Assembly: GCF_039555325.1 (NCBI RefSeq)
Contig: NZ_CP154608.1
Span: 1,612,001-1,676,000 of the forward strand
Length of the DNA: 64,000 nt
Origin: Sphingomicrobium sp. XHP0239
GTDB lineage: Bacteria; Pseudomonadota; Alphaproteobacteria; Sphingomonadales; Sphingomonadaceae
Direction of reading: 5' to 3'
Position 1 is the stretch's first letter. Each line of letters starts with the position of its first letter. Under the pieces are notes generated by a model. The model had not been told where the DNA came from. It did no database searches and saw nothing but the letters and a program-made list of their open reading frames with translations. This document shows, one piece after another, positions 1 through 9,175 of the stretch. The position numbers and the translations under genes were made by a program.

Positions 1-298
1 CGGCCTCGACCGATCGGGCCAGGGCCCCCGCGAGCCCGCCTTCGACCAGTTCGTACAGCGGATCGTCGATCGCGATCCGCGGCTCGACGAACGTCCAAGC
101 CCCCTCCTTGCGCCGCTTGACCAGCGCGGCCTCGTCGAGAATCTTTAGGTGGCGCGACACGCGCGGCTGGCTCTGGCCGAGCGCCAGCGCGATCTCGCCC
201 ACCGTCAATTCCATTTCGCGCACGAGCAGCAGGATGCGCAGGCGGCTTTCCTCGCCCAGCGCCTGGAAGGTGTTGAGGATGTCCATGCCGACATTCAT
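1..298 (-). CDS. ArsR/SmtB-family transcriptional regulator, N-terminal part (runs off the window)
   Basis: The minus-strand frame from ATG at 298 stays open to the window edge (99 codons seen). It starts MNVGMDILNTFQALGEESRL and contains a winged helix-turn-helix with the recognition-helix text LGQSQPRVSRHLKILDEAAL and the wing KRRKEGAWTFVEP, which is the ArsR/SmtB fold. No metal-binding CxC motif is visible in this part. Many proteins of this type are fused to a SAM-dependent methyltransferase domain and sit next to methionine-cycle genes; that part would lie outside the window, so it is inference. A second ATG at 286 is possible. A 24-bp palindrome lies 7 nt before the first ATG, suggesting autoregulation. 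Confidence 0.85.
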   Translation of the reverse strand, partial: MNVGMDILNTFQALGEESRLRILLLVREMELTVGEIALALGQSQPRVSRHLKILDEAALVKRRKEGAWTFVEPRIAIDDPLYELVEGGLAGALARSVEA

Positions 299-305
299 GG
301 GTTAA

Positions 306-329
306 AGACATAAAGAATTCTTTATGTCT
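306..329. promoter_or_regulatory. 24-bp perfect palindrome, probable ArsR-type operator
   Basis: Core ACATAAAGAATTCTTTATGT (308-327), extended by two more matching bases on each side to a perfect 24-bp palindrome. It is AT-rich in a GC-rich setting and lies just upstream of the ArsR-type start codon. It resembles, from memory, the operator of the SAH-responsive ArsR-family regulator SahR of methionine metabolism; that link is inference. Confidence 0.7.
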
Positions 330-415
330 GCCAAGGCTTTTTCCATGGAAGGCGAGATTACTGCCGAAACATCAATCTATTGCATGGGTGTTCGCGACCT
401 TGTAAAAATAGTGTC

Positions 416-439
416 AGACCCGCCCTTATCGGCGGGTCT
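416..439 (+). other. 9-bp-stem hairpin in the leader of the acidic lipoprotein gene
   Basis: AGACCCGCC (416-424) and GGCGGGTCT (431-439) form a perfect 9-bp stem with a 6-nt loop, followed by only three T residues. A poor -35/-10 pair (TTGCAT at 380, TAAAAA at 403, 17-nt spacing) lies just upstream, so the hairpin may sit at the very 5' end of the mRNA and stabilise it. A weak terminator is the alternative. Confidence 0.4.
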
Positions 440-490
440 TTGCCTTGTGGTCGCGTTGAGCGGGCACGCTAACAAGGAATGGATTACATC

Positions 491-748
491 ATGAAGAAGA
501 TTGCTCTGACCGCCATGGTCCTCGGCCTCGGCCTCGCCGCTTGTGAAGCGCAGACCGACGAAGCCGTCGAAGCGGATATGGAAAATGCCGGTGAAGCCAT
601 GGAAGCGGACGCTGAAGCCGCTGGCGAAGCCGTCGAAGGCGCCACCGACAACGCCATGGAAGACATGGATGCGGCCGCTGACGAAGCCGAAATGGAAATG
701 GAAGAAGCCGGCAACGAAATGGAAGCCGAAGTCGACAGCGAAATGTAA
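491..748 (+). CDS. small Glu/Ala/Met-rich acidic lipoprotein, unknown function
   Basis: 85 residues. It starts MKKIALTAMVLGLGLAACEA, a short signal peptide with lipobox LAAC and Cys18 as the lipidated residue. The mature part is low-complexity, made almost only of Glu, Asp, Ala, Met, Gly, Asn and Val, with no Lys, Arg or His and about eight Met. The start at 491 was chosen over an in-frame ATG at 479 because it gives a clean signal peptide and lies 11 nt after AAGGAA. It resembles in style the small entericidin-like or stress lipoproteins of sphingomonads, but no family can be assigned. A strong terminator follows at 790-824, so it is probably monocistronic. Confidence 0.75.
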   Translation: MKKIALTAMVLGLGLAACEAQTDEAVEADMENAGEAMEADAEAAGEAVEGATDNAMEDMDAAADEAEMEMEEAGNEMEAEVDSEM

Positions 749-789
749 GCTGGCGAAAGCCTTCTTTCATCATCCGATGAAAAGAGAGA

Positions 790-824
790 GGGTCGTCCAC
801 TGCGGTGGGCGGCCCTTTCTTTTT
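790..824 (+). terminator. intrinsic terminator after the acidic lipoprotein gene
   Basis: An 11-bp stem (790-800 with 805-815, including G-U pairs) and a 4-nt loop TGCG are followed by the T-rich tract TTTCTTTTT. It lies 42 nt past the stop codon at 748. Confidence 0.85.
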
Positions 825-856
825 GCGACTGTCGGATTTTGCGCTAGGGTGAAGCC

Positions 857-1033
857 ATGGTTCGCCTCGTCGCCCTGACGCTGATCGTCGCATCGCTCGC
901 CGCCTGTGGACAGAAGCCGCCCGAGCGGCCCGACCGTCGCGCGAACGAACGTCTGGACAGCATCGAGGCGCGTCTCGATGCCGCCGAAATCGCCGATCCC
1001 ACGCCGCCGACCGACCCTGCCGTCACCGAATGA
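857..1033 (+). CDS. very small lipoprotein, unknown function
   Basis: 58 residues, starting MVRLVALTLIVASLAACGQK with lipobox LAAC and lipidated Cys17. The mature part is short and charged (RANERLDSIEARLDAAE), compatible with a short amphipathic helix, and ends in a Pro/Thr-rich tail. AGGG at 846-849 gives a ribosome-binding site 7 nt before the ATG. It lies between two intrinsic terminators, so it is an independent transcription unit. The lipobox, RBS and terminators argue that it is real despite its size. Function unknown. Confidence 0.65.
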   Translation: MVRLVALTLIVASLAACGQKPPERPDRRANERLDSIEARLDAAEIADPTPPTDPAVTE

Positions 1034-1057
1034 GCGCGTCCGGGACGGGCGAAACGA

Positions 1058-1096
1058 AAAAGGCCGGGGCGTGAACCCCGGCCTTTTCCTTTTGCC
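1058..1096. terminator. bidirectional intrinsic terminator between small lipoprotein and groEL
   Basis: GGCCGGGG (1062-1069) pairs with CCCCGGCC (1076-1083). The stem is flanked by an A-run on the left and TTTTCCTTTT on the right, so it can terminate both the + strand lipoprotein gene and the convergent groEL. Confidence 0.9.
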
Positions 1097-1116
1097 ATCG
1101 GTGATGGGGAGCGGGA

Positions 1117-2811
<1,695 letters not shown>

Positions 2812-3099
2812 TTAGGAGACGATCCCGAGGATGTCGCTTTCCTTCATGATGATAAGGTCTTCGCCGTCGATCTTGACCTCGGTGCCCGACCATTTGCCGA
2901 ACAGGATCTTGTCGCCGGCGCTCACGTCGAGCGGGGTGATCTTGCCGTCTTCGGAACGGGTGCCCGAGCCCACGGCGACGACTTCGCCTTCCTGCGGCTT
3001 TTCCTTGGCACTGTCGGGGATGATGATTCCCCCGGCGGTCTTTTCGTCGGCCTCGACACGGCGGACGAGAACACGGTCGTGAAGCGGTTTGAAAGCCAT
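2812..3099 (-). CDS. groES: co-chaperonin GroES (10 kDa)
   Basis: 95 residues, starting [20 protein letters not shown]. It has the mobile-loop region [17 protein letters not shown] and ends [13 protein letters not shown]. It caps the GroEL ring. The start at 3099 is preceded by AGAAGAGGGG on the minus strand, a good ribosome-binding site; upstream in-frame starts would run through the CIRCE operator and are rejected. First gene of the groESL operon. Confidence 0.99.
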   Translation of the reverse strand: MAFKPLHDRVLVRRVEADEKTAGGIIIPDSAKEKPQEGEVVAVGSGTRSEDGKITPLDVSAGDKILFGKWSGTEVKIDGEDLIIMKESDILGIVS

Positions 3100-3131
3100 T
3101 TGCGGCCCCTCTTCTGTTAATGATGATCTTA

Positions 3132-3160
3132 GCTGGCACTCCCCAGTCGAGAGTGCCAGC
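3132..3160 (-). promoter_or_regulatory. CIRCE operator (HrcA repressor site)
   Basis: GCTGGCACTC, 9 nt, GAGTGCCAGC: a perfect 10-bp inverted repeat with the exact CIRCE spacing (consensus TTAGCACTC-N9-GAGTGCTAA). It lies 33 nt upstream of groES, just past the predicted transcription start. HrcA would repress groESL here under non-stress conditions. No hrcA gene is in the window. Confidence 0.95.
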
Positions 3161-3169
3161 CGTGGCACG

Positions 3170-3198
3170 CATTTGGGTGCCGCCCCCGAGCCTGTCAA
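3170..3198 (-). promoter_or_regulatory. probable housekeeping promoter of groESL
   Basis: On the minus strand TTGACA (3198-3193) is a perfect -35. After 17 nt comes CAAATG (3175-3170), a poor -10. Transcription would begin near 3162, right at the edge of CIRCE, which is the classical arrangement. No clear RpoH-type promoter was recognised. Confidence 0.5.
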
Positions 3199-3370
3199 CA
3201 GGTCCGCCGGCCAAAAAATTCGTCGCAGCTTTGCCAGGCAACCACCCTGCGGGGCGGATTAGCGCCATAGCTGCCAAAGATCCGCGGAAAACTAATATAC
3301 TTAAATGAACTTCGGAATTCTGCCGCTTATTGGGAGGGTTCAACGCGACAAAAAAGAACGGACATCCCAA

Positions 3371-3883
3371 ATGGCTGAAATTCCTGTAGAAAAACGATCC
3401 TCCGGGATCCCCTGGTGGATCGGGGTGCTGGCGCTGCTGGTGGTCCTTGGACTCGCCTGGTGGCTGCTCGCCGCCAACGACGATGACGATGCCGCGGTCG
3501 ACGCCGACGCCAATGCCGCGGAATATTCCGCCGATACGTCGACCGATACGATGGCCATGGACGACCTCGACCAGACCGACACCCTCGCGATCGGATCCTC
3601 GATCGATGTCGAGAATGTCCGCGTCATCGAACTGGCGGGCGACATGTCCTTCTGGGCCGAAATCGACGGGCGCCGTACGTTCGTGATCTTCGATCAGGAG
3701 CAGACGCCCTCCGACATGACCGAAGGTGAATTCGACATCAATCCGGGTTCGATCCTGTCGATGACCGGCGACGTGTTCGCTTCGAGCGAGGCCATTCCTT
3801 CCGCCATCGACGCGCAGGTTCCCGCCAACGTCGACCGCTACGTCGTCGCGCGCACCATCGAGATGGCCACCCCCTCCAACTAG
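3371..3883 (+). CDS. single-pass membrane-anchored protein of unknown function
   Basis: 170 residues. After a short cytosolic head (MAEIPVEKRSSG) comes one transmembrane segment (WWIGVLALLVVLGLAWWLLA, about residues 14-34), then an acidic linker rich in Asp and Ala (NDDDDAAVDADANAAE). A folded domain of about 100 residues follows (VENVRVIELAGDMSFWAEI... to the C terminus), likely periplasmic and beta-rich. The start at 3371 is preferred over ATG at 3305 because it removes an unconserved-looking basic stretch. The stop is 11 nt before the PRC/DUF2382 gene, so the two are probably co-transcribed. No family recognised. Confidence 0.7.
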   Translation: MAEIPVEKRSSGIPWWIGVLALLVVLGLAWWLLAANDDDDAAVDADANAAEYSADTSTDTMAMDDLDQTDTLAIGSSIDVENVRVIELAGDMSFWAEIDGRRTFVIFDQEQTPSDMTEGEFDINPGSILSMTGDVFASSEAIPSAIDAQVPANVDRYVVARTIEMATPSN

Positions 3884-3894
3884 AAAGTTTTCCT

Positions 3895-4569
3895 ATGAAA
3901 CATGACAAACGCTACGAGCATCTCGATCGCCTCGACGGATACGAACTGAGCAACGAGGCACAGGACGTCCGCGGTTATCCGCTCGTCACGCCCGATGGCC
4001 AGCGCATCGGCAAGATCGACGATCTTCTAGTGGATGGCGATCGCAACGAAGTGGCCGCCGTCCGACTGGAAGACGGTCGCTGCACCGCCGTCGAGCCGCT
4101 CGACATCCATGACGACGTGGTCGTGTACGGCGATCGCGCCGAGGCGTTCGCCAATCGCGACAACGACTATGGAAAGACCGAGGTCTCTAAGGAGAAGGTC
4201 ATCCCCATCGCCGAAGAACGGGTCGCCATCGGCAAGCGCGTTCGCGAAGGCGGAAAGGGCATGACCGTCACGACCCGCGTCGAGAAGGAACAGGTCTCCG
4301 AAGACGTGAGCCTGCGCAAGGAAGACGTCACCGCCGAGCGGCGCGACGTCAAGGACCGGCGCGTGTCGGACAAGGACGCCGACGCCCTGTTCAAGGGCGA
4401 CAGCGTCAGCATGACCGAACGCAGCGAGGAGGCGGTCGTCGCGAAGGACACCGTCGTGACCGACGAGGTGGTCCTTCAGAAACGCAGCGGCGACAAGGTC
4501 GAACATGTCGACGAGACCGTTCGCAAGACCAAGGTCGATATCGACAAGAACAAGCGCCGCGACCGCTAG
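3895..4569 (+). CDS. PRC-barrel plus DUF2382 (YsnF/AvaK-type) stress protein
   Basis: 224 residues. Residues ~20-85 read as a PRC-barrel (GYPLVTPDGQRIGKIDDLLVD...VVYG). Residues ~105-215 form the DUF2382 domain, with repeated charged beta/alpha elements such as VIPIAEERVAIGKR, VTTRVEKEQVSEDVSLRKEDV and TDEVVLQKRSGDKVEHVDETVRKTKV. Proteins of this type are often called stress response protein YsnF; the biochemical role is not established. It is cytosolic with no signal peptide. It lies 11 nt after the membrane protein gene and is followed by a strong terminator, then by a second DUF2382 gene. Confidence 0.85.
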   Translation: MKHDKRYEHLDRLDGYELSNEAQDVRGYPLVTPDGQRIGKIDDLLVDGDRNEVAAVRLEDGRCTAVEPLDIHDDVVVYGDRAEAFANRDNDYGKTEVSKEKVIPIAEERVAIGKRVREGGKGMTVTTRVEKEQVSEDVSLRKEDVTAERRDVKDRRVSDKDADALFKGDSVSMTERSEEAVVAKDTVVTDEVVLQKRSGDKVEHVDETVRKTKVDIDKNKRRDR

Positions 4570-4598
4570 CGCTCGATCGCGACGATCAGGAGAAACGG

Positions 4599-4634
4599 GG
4601 GGTCGGCTGCTATCGAGCGCCGACCCCTTTTTTT
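4599..4634 (+). terminator. intrinsic terminator between the two DUF2382 genes
   Basis: GGGGTCGGC (4599-4607) pairs perfectly with GCCGACCCC (4619-4627) and is followed by seven T residues. It separates the PRC/DUF2382 gene from the following DUF2382 gene, which starts only 33 nt later. Read-through or a separate promoter is needed for the latter. Confidence 0.9.
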
Positions 4635-4666
4635 CGAGCAGAACACCCAAGAAAAGGACGACCGAA

Positions 4667-5080
4667 ATGACCGATCCGCAATCACCCCGCGACGACGTCG
4701 TGGAAGAAAGCACCGTGCCGATCGTGGAAGAGCGGGTCGACCTCAAGACCCGCGAACGCGAGCGGCAGGTAACGGTAATGACCCGGGCGGTGCGCGAGGA
4801 AGTCACTCTCAGCGAAGACCTTCGTCACCGGCGCGTCGAAATCGAGCGTATCGCGTGCGACCGACTCGTCGACAAACCCCCTGCCCCGCGCTTCGAAGAT
4901 GGGGTCACGATCCTGTCCGTCGTCGAAGAGGAGCTGGTCGTCACCCGTCAGCTACGACTGGTGGAGGAAATCCGCATGACCCAGGTCGAGGAGACCGAGA
5001 CGGTCGAACGAACCGAAATGCTGCGCCGGCTCGAGCCGGAAATCCGCCGCGACGACGATCGTCCGTCCGAGACGCCCTAG
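4667..5080 (+). CDS. short DUF2382-domain protein
   Basis: 137 residues, made almost wholly of a DUF2382 domain: VPIVEERVDLKTRERERQVT, then VREEVTLSEDLRHRRVEIERI, then VVEEELVVTRQLRLVEEIRMTQVEETETVERTEMLRRLEPEI. Unlike its upstream neighbour it has no PRC-barrel. The start at 4667 follows AAGGA by 8 nt. The intrinsic terminator at 4599-4634 lies in front of it. Its TAG stop overlaps the stop of the convergent MATE gene within a CTAG. Its role, presumably stress-related like the upstream paralogue, is inference. Confidence 0.8.
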   Translation: MTDPQSPRDDVVEESTVPIVEERVDLKTRERERQVTVMTRAVREEVTLSEDLRHRRVEIERIACDRLVDKPPAPRFEDGVTILSVVEEELVVTRQLRLVEEIRMTQVEETETVERTEMLRRLEPEIRRDDDRPSETP

Positions 5081-6456
5081 GCCTCGCTCGTCAGCCCGAG
5101 GGCCTCGCGTCGCTGCCAGCGCCACCACATCAGCACCGCGACGATGGCCAGTCCGATGGCGAGGCCCGACCAGATGCCGACCCCGTCCCAGCCGCGCTCG
5201 AACGCCAGCCACGCGCCGGCCCCGATCCCGATCAGCCAGTAGCCGATGAAGGTGAAGACCATCGGCACGCGGGTGTCGTGAAGCCCGCGCAGCACCCCGG
5301 CACCCACGACCTGCGCCCCGTCGACGATCTGGAAGATGGCCGCAATGACGAGGAAGCTGGCGCCCAGCGCAACCACCTCGGCATTCTCGGGCGTGTCGGC
5401 GAGGAAAAGGCCGATGAGCTGCTGCGGAAACAGGAACAGGAAGAGCGCCATGAAGCTCATGAAGCCGATGCCCAGCACCCAGGCGACATTGCCCGCGATG
5501 GCGATACCCTGCCGGTCGCCGCGGCCCAGCATCACGCCGACGCGGACGGTCGCTGCCTGGCTGATCCCCCACGGCACCATGAAGGACAGTGCGGCGATCT
5601 GCAGCGCGATGGCGTGCGCGGCCAGCGCGTTCTGGCCGACGAGGCCCATGAGATAGGCGGCCGCGGAAAAGATCCCGCCCTCGAATCCCATCGCCAGACC
5701 GATCGGCAGCCCGAGCTTCCACATGTTGCGATAGCGGTCCCAGTCGGGGCGCCAGAAACGCGCGAACAGGTGATAGCGGCGGAACTGCCGGTCGCTCAGC
5801 ACCACCACGACCATCGCGGCCGCCATCAGTGTCCAGGTGATGGTGCTGGCGATTCCCGCACCGAACACGCCCAGTTCGGGCGCCCCCCATTCACCGAAGA
5901 TCAGCGCATAATCGAGCAGCGAATTGATCGGGATGCTGGAGGCCGAGATGAGCAGGATCCAGCCGGGTCGTTCGAGCGCGGCGAGGAAATTGCGCATGGC
6001 GTTGAACAGGAGGAAGAGAAAGGTCGACCAGAGATAGCCCCACAGGAAGGTCTGCGCGTCGGCGGCGAGCGCGGGATCCTGTCCCAGCCAGCCGATCACC
6101 ATTTCGGCATTCATCAGGATCGCCCATACCGGCACCGTGATGGTGATCGCGAGCCAGACCGATTGACGGAACGAGCGGCGCACGTCCTTCACGCGGCCCC
6201 TGCCCCGTCCGAGCGCCGTCGCCATCATCGGGCTCGCCGCTGTGATCACGCCCAGCGCGATCAGGTTCAGCGCGAAGGTGAGGTTGAGCGCAAGCGCCAC
6301 CGCGGCGAGTTCTGCCGTTCCGTAGCGCCCGACGAAGAAGGTATCGATCGCCTGGACCGAGGCCATCGTGAGGTTGGTGAGGATCAGCGGCCAGGCGAGC
6401 GCGAGCGTGACGCGAAGTTCGCGTTTCCAGCTGGTTTCGGGTGCGCGTGCGGCCAT
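5077..6456 (-). CDS. MATE-family multidrug/organic cation efflux transporter
   Basis: 459 residues, the usual MATE length, with about 12 hydrophobic segments in two similar halves. The N-terminal text WPLILTNLTMASVQAIDTFFVGRYGTAELAAVAL and the second-half LGLPIGLAMGFEGGIFSAAAYLMG are typical of NorM-like MATE exporters, which use Na+ or H+ gradients to export cationic drugs and metabolites across the inner membrane. The substrate cannot be told from sequence. It is convergent with the DUF2382 gene and divergent from sppA. Confidence 0.92.
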   Translation of the reverse strand: MAARAPETSWKRELRVTLALAWPLILTNLTMASVQAIDTFFVGRYGTAELAAVALALNLTFALNLIALGVITAASPMMATALGRGRGRVKDVRRSFRQSVWLAITITVPVWAILMNAEMVIGWLGQDPALAADAQTFLWGYLWSTFLFLLFNAMRNFLAALERPGWILLISASSIPINSLLDYALIFGEWGAPELGVFGAGIASTITWTLMAAAMVVVVLSDRQFRRYHLFARFWRPDWDRYRNMWKLGLPIGLAMGFEGGIFSAAAYLMGLVGQNALAAHAIALQIAALSFMVPWGISQAATVRVGVMLGRGDRQGIAIAGNVAWVLGIGFMSFMALFLFLFPQQLIGLFLADTPENAEVVALGASFLVIAAIFQIVDGAQVVGAGVLRGLHDTRVPMVFTFIGYWLIGIGAGAWLAFERGWDGVGIWSGLAIGLAIVAVLMWWRWQRREALGLTSEA

Positions 6457-6559
6457 GACCGGCTGCCGCTACCCGTCGTCGCCCTTGGCCGTCCAGCGAA
6501 TAAGGGTGGCACGCGGCGCTCGCCGCCCTATCTTCGGTGGCAAGACACGAGGAGACGTC

Positions 6560-8404
6560 ATGAGTTTCGCACGCGCCATCTGGAAATTGCTGGTCGGGGT
6601 GAAGGACCTTCTGGTCCTCATCTTCATGTTCCTGTTCTTCGGGGTGCTGTTCGTGGCGTTGCAGGGCACGCCCGACCCCGTGGTCGGCGACGGCGTGCTG
6701 GTCATGGACCTCGACGGGATCGTGGTCGAGGAAGCCAGCGCCCCCGATCCGCTCGCCGCGCTGGCCGGTGCGCCCTCGATCGGCGAATGGGAACTGGCCG
6801 ACCTCGTCGCGGCGCTGGAGCTGGCGAAGGACGACGAGCGGGTGGAAGCGGTCGCCCTCGACCTCGACGGCTTCCTCGGCGGCGGACAGAGCGCGATGAC
6901 GACCCTGGGCGATGCGATCGCCGAAGTCGCCGCGGAGAAACCCGTCATCGCCTACGCCACCGGCTATGTCGGCGACGGATATCAATTGGCCGCGCACGCG
7001 ACCGAGATTCATCTCAACCCGCTCGGCACCGTCGCGCTGGCGGGACCGGGGGGCAACAACCTCTATTTCGGCGCCCTGCTCGACCGGCTGGGGGTCAGCG
7101 CCAACGTCTATCGCGCGGGCGATTTCAAGTCGGCGACCGAACCCTATACCGAAACACAGATGAGTCCCGAGGCGAGGCAGAATGCCGAGGCGCTGGCGGG
7201 CGCTTTGTTCGAACAATGGCGCGAGGACGTGCGCGCGGCTCGGCCCGACGCTCAGATCGACCGGATTCTCAACGATCCGGCGGCGGTCGCGGCGGAGCAG
7301 CCCGATCTGGCTGCGGCATCGCTCGGTCTCGGGCTGGTCGACAGCCTTTCGACGCGCGAGGAGTTTCACGCACGGCTGGCGAGCCTCGGCGGCGAGAACG
7401 AGGACGCCATGGGCGGGTTCGAGCGCATCGAACTGGCCGACTATATCGGCATCGAACTTGACGATACGAACGACGGGCCGATCGGCGTCGTCACCATTGC
7501 CGGCACCATCGTCGACGGTTTCTCCCCCGTCGGAGAGGCGGCGGGCGGCAGCATCGCGCAGGCGATCCGCGAGGCGGGCAAGGACGAAGGGCTCGAGGCA
7601 CTGGTGCTGCGGATCGACAGCCCCGGCGGATCGGTACTCGCGTCGGAAGAGATCCGCACCGCCATCGCCGACGTGAAGGCCGACAGGGACATACCGGTCG
7701 TGGCGAGCTTCGCCAACGTAGCGGCGTCCGGCGGCTATTGGGTGGCGATGGATGCCGACGCGATCTTTGCCGAACCGTCGACCGTCACCGGGTCGATCGG
7801 CGTGTTCGCCGTACTGCCCAGTTTCGAGGGCACGATGGAGCAGCTCGGCATCGGCGTCGACGGCATCAGGACGACGCCGCTTTCGGGCGAGCCGGACCTG
7901 TTCGCAGGGCCGAGCGACGCGGCCGATGCGGTATTCCAGGCTGGGGTCGACAGCATCTACGATCGCTTCCTGACCCTCGTCGCGCAGAACCGCGACATTC
8001 CCCGCGCACGCGCCGAGCAGTTGGGCGGCGGACGCGTCTACGACGGTGGAACCGCACGCCAGCTGGGACTGGTCGATCGGTTCGGCGGGCTCGAAGAAGC
8101 GGTCGCTTATGCCGCAGAGCTGGCGGAAATCGACGGCGAACCCGGCATCCGCCGGATCCAGCGTGCGGACGATTTCGGCTTCTTCCGCGATCTTTTCGGC
8201 GTGCGCGCCGACGCGGCGCCCGTCGATCCGTGGACGCGGATCGCAGGTCGACCCGACGCCGCGCTCGCGGAAGCGATCGGGACGATCGAACAATTGATGA
8301 GCGGCCCCGCCATGCAGGCGCGCTGCCTCGAATGCCGGATGGTCACGGCACCGCCCGCAGCGCCCGTCGAAACGAGCTGGTGGAAGCGGCTCCTATCGCT
8401 TTGA
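6560..8404 (+). CDS. sppA: signal peptide peptidase SppA, 67 kDa type
   Basis: 614 residues, matching the long (tandem-domain) SppA. One N-terminal membrane anchor (VGVKDLLVLIFMFLFFGVLFVAL) is followed by two S49 peptidase domains. The catalytic dyad is visible: Lys190 in DFKSATEPY of the first domain and Ser390 in VAASGGYW of the second. It degrades cleaved signal peptides in the inner membrane. The start at 6560 follows GAGGAG and is preferred over an earlier in-frame ATG at 6368 inside the divergent MATE gene. Its 3' end overlaps the convergent PepSY gene by 12 nt. Confidence 0.97.
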   Translation: MSFARAIWKLLVGVKDLLVLIFMFLFFGVLFVALQGTPDPVVGDGVLVMDLDGIVVEEASAPDPLAALAGAPSIGEWELADLVAALELAKDDERVEAVALDLDGFLGGGQSAMTTLGDAIAEVAAEKPVIAYATGYVGDGYQLAAHATEIHLNPLGTVALAGPGGNNLYFGALLDRLGVSANVYRAGDFKSATEPYTETQMSPEARQNAEALAGALFEQWREDVRAARPDAQIDRILNDPAAVAAEQPDLAAASLGLGLVDSLSTREEFHARLASLGGENEDAMGGFERIELADYIGIELDDTNDGPIGVVTIAGTIVDGFSPVGEAAGGSIAQAIREAGKDEGLEALVLRIDSPGGSVLASEEIRTAIADVKADRDIPVVASFANVAASGGYWVAMDADAIFAEPSTVTGSIGVFAVLPSFEGTMEQLGIGVDGIRTTPLSGEPDLFAGPSDAADAVFQAGVDSIYDRFLTLVAQNRDIPRARAEQLGGGRVYDGGTARQLGLVDRFGGLEEAVAYAAELAEIDGEPGIRRIQRADDFGFFRDLFGVRADAAPVDPWTRIAGRPDAALAEAIGTIEQLMSGPAMQARCLECRMVTAPPAAPVETSWWKRLLSL

Positions 8405-9061
8405 CCGCCGTCGCCATTGCGACAGCGGGAGCAGGACCAGCGCCATCAGGATCGTGACGAGCGAAAGCGCGCTGAACACGCGGAGCCAGTTGTTCGCGAT
8501 ATGCTCGCGCGTCTGCAGGTCCATGATGTGGATGCCCCACATGAAGTCGAAGGCGCGCCACCACCCGGTCCGCACCGCCGCGATGCGTCCCGTGTCGCGT
8601 TCGACATAGAAGCGCGTCCCATCCTCGGTTTCGATCGCCCAGGCGGGCGTTTCGCGCCGCCAGTCGAGGGGAGGATCGGCAGTATCGACCGCACGCACGG
8701 ATGCGATAGGGCTCGTCCCGACATAGCGCGCCTCGACCTCGGCGCGGGCATCGGCGGCGCTGAACGGCTCGGCACGGCGCCCTGCCTCGGCCTCGATCAG
8801 CGTGTCGCCGTTCAATACCCAATAGAGGCCCCGCTCGCGAGCGACGAGTTCAAGGCTCGTCTCCCCCTGCATTTCTCCGGGGAGCAACGGGGTACGCTCG
8901 AGCGTCGGGACGGCTTCGGCGGACAACAGATGCTCGCCGCGCACTTCCTCGATCGGCTTCAGCACCATGAAAAAGCCCGACAACGTCCAGAACAGCAACG
9001 GCACCCCTACCAGCCAGCCGAGCCAGATATGCCATTGGCGAAGCGATTTACGTAAGCGCAT
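8393..9061 (-). CDS. PepSY-type two-helix membrane protein
   Basis: 222 residues. It starts with RQWHIWLGWLVGVPLLFWTLSGFFMVL (TM1, ~10-35), then a ~150-residue periplasmic part with PepSY-like text (AWAIETEDGTRFYVERDTGRIAAVRTGWWRAFDFMWGIHIMD), and ends with a second membrane helix (VFSALSLVTILMALVLLPL). This is the PepSY-TM layout found in iron-uptake-linked reductases and in stand-alone proteins. No reductase domain or TonB receptor is adjacent, so the role is open. It overlaps the convergent sppA by 12 nt. Confidence 0.8.
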   Translation of the reverse strand: MRLRKSLRQWHIWLGWLVGVPLLFWTLSGFFMVLKPIEEVRGEHLLSAEAVPTLERTPLLPGEMQGETSLELVARERGLYWVLNGDTLIEAEAGRRAEPFSAADARAEVEARYVGTSPIASVRAVDTADPPLDWRRETPAWAIETEDGTRFYVERDTGRIAAVRTGWWRAFDFMWGIHIMDLQTREHIANNWLRVFSALSLVTILMALVLLPLSQWRRRSKR

Positions 9062-9175
9062 TCGACCCCCGTCATCCCGGCACCGGCCAAGATCCCTGTC
9101 GTTGCCGCGCGCACGGGCGCGGCGGCACGGTCTCCAGTTTTCGCCGGGGGTGAGGCGGTTGTAAAGCGTGCCGGT

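Noticed and set aside
3118..3132. TTAATGATGATCTTAG as a possible CtrA site (TTAA-N7-TTAA)
   Set aside because: The second half-site is wrong at its spacing and it lies in the groES leader, not at a cell-cycle promoter.
4855..7461. 868-codon + strand frame across the DUF2382, MATE and sppA genes
   Set aside because: It shadows three well-supported genes in other frames and codes for Arg/Pro/Gly-rich text without motifs.
5891..8293. 800-codon minus-strand frame across sppA and part of the MATE gene
   Set aside because: SppA catalytic residues are intact on the + strand, and the MATE gene is read in another minus frame.
9070..9130. CGTCATCCCGGC... text resembling another dispersed alphaproteobacterial repeat
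   Set aside because: Only the first dozen bases resemble it; there is no second inverted arm, so a repeat is not supported.
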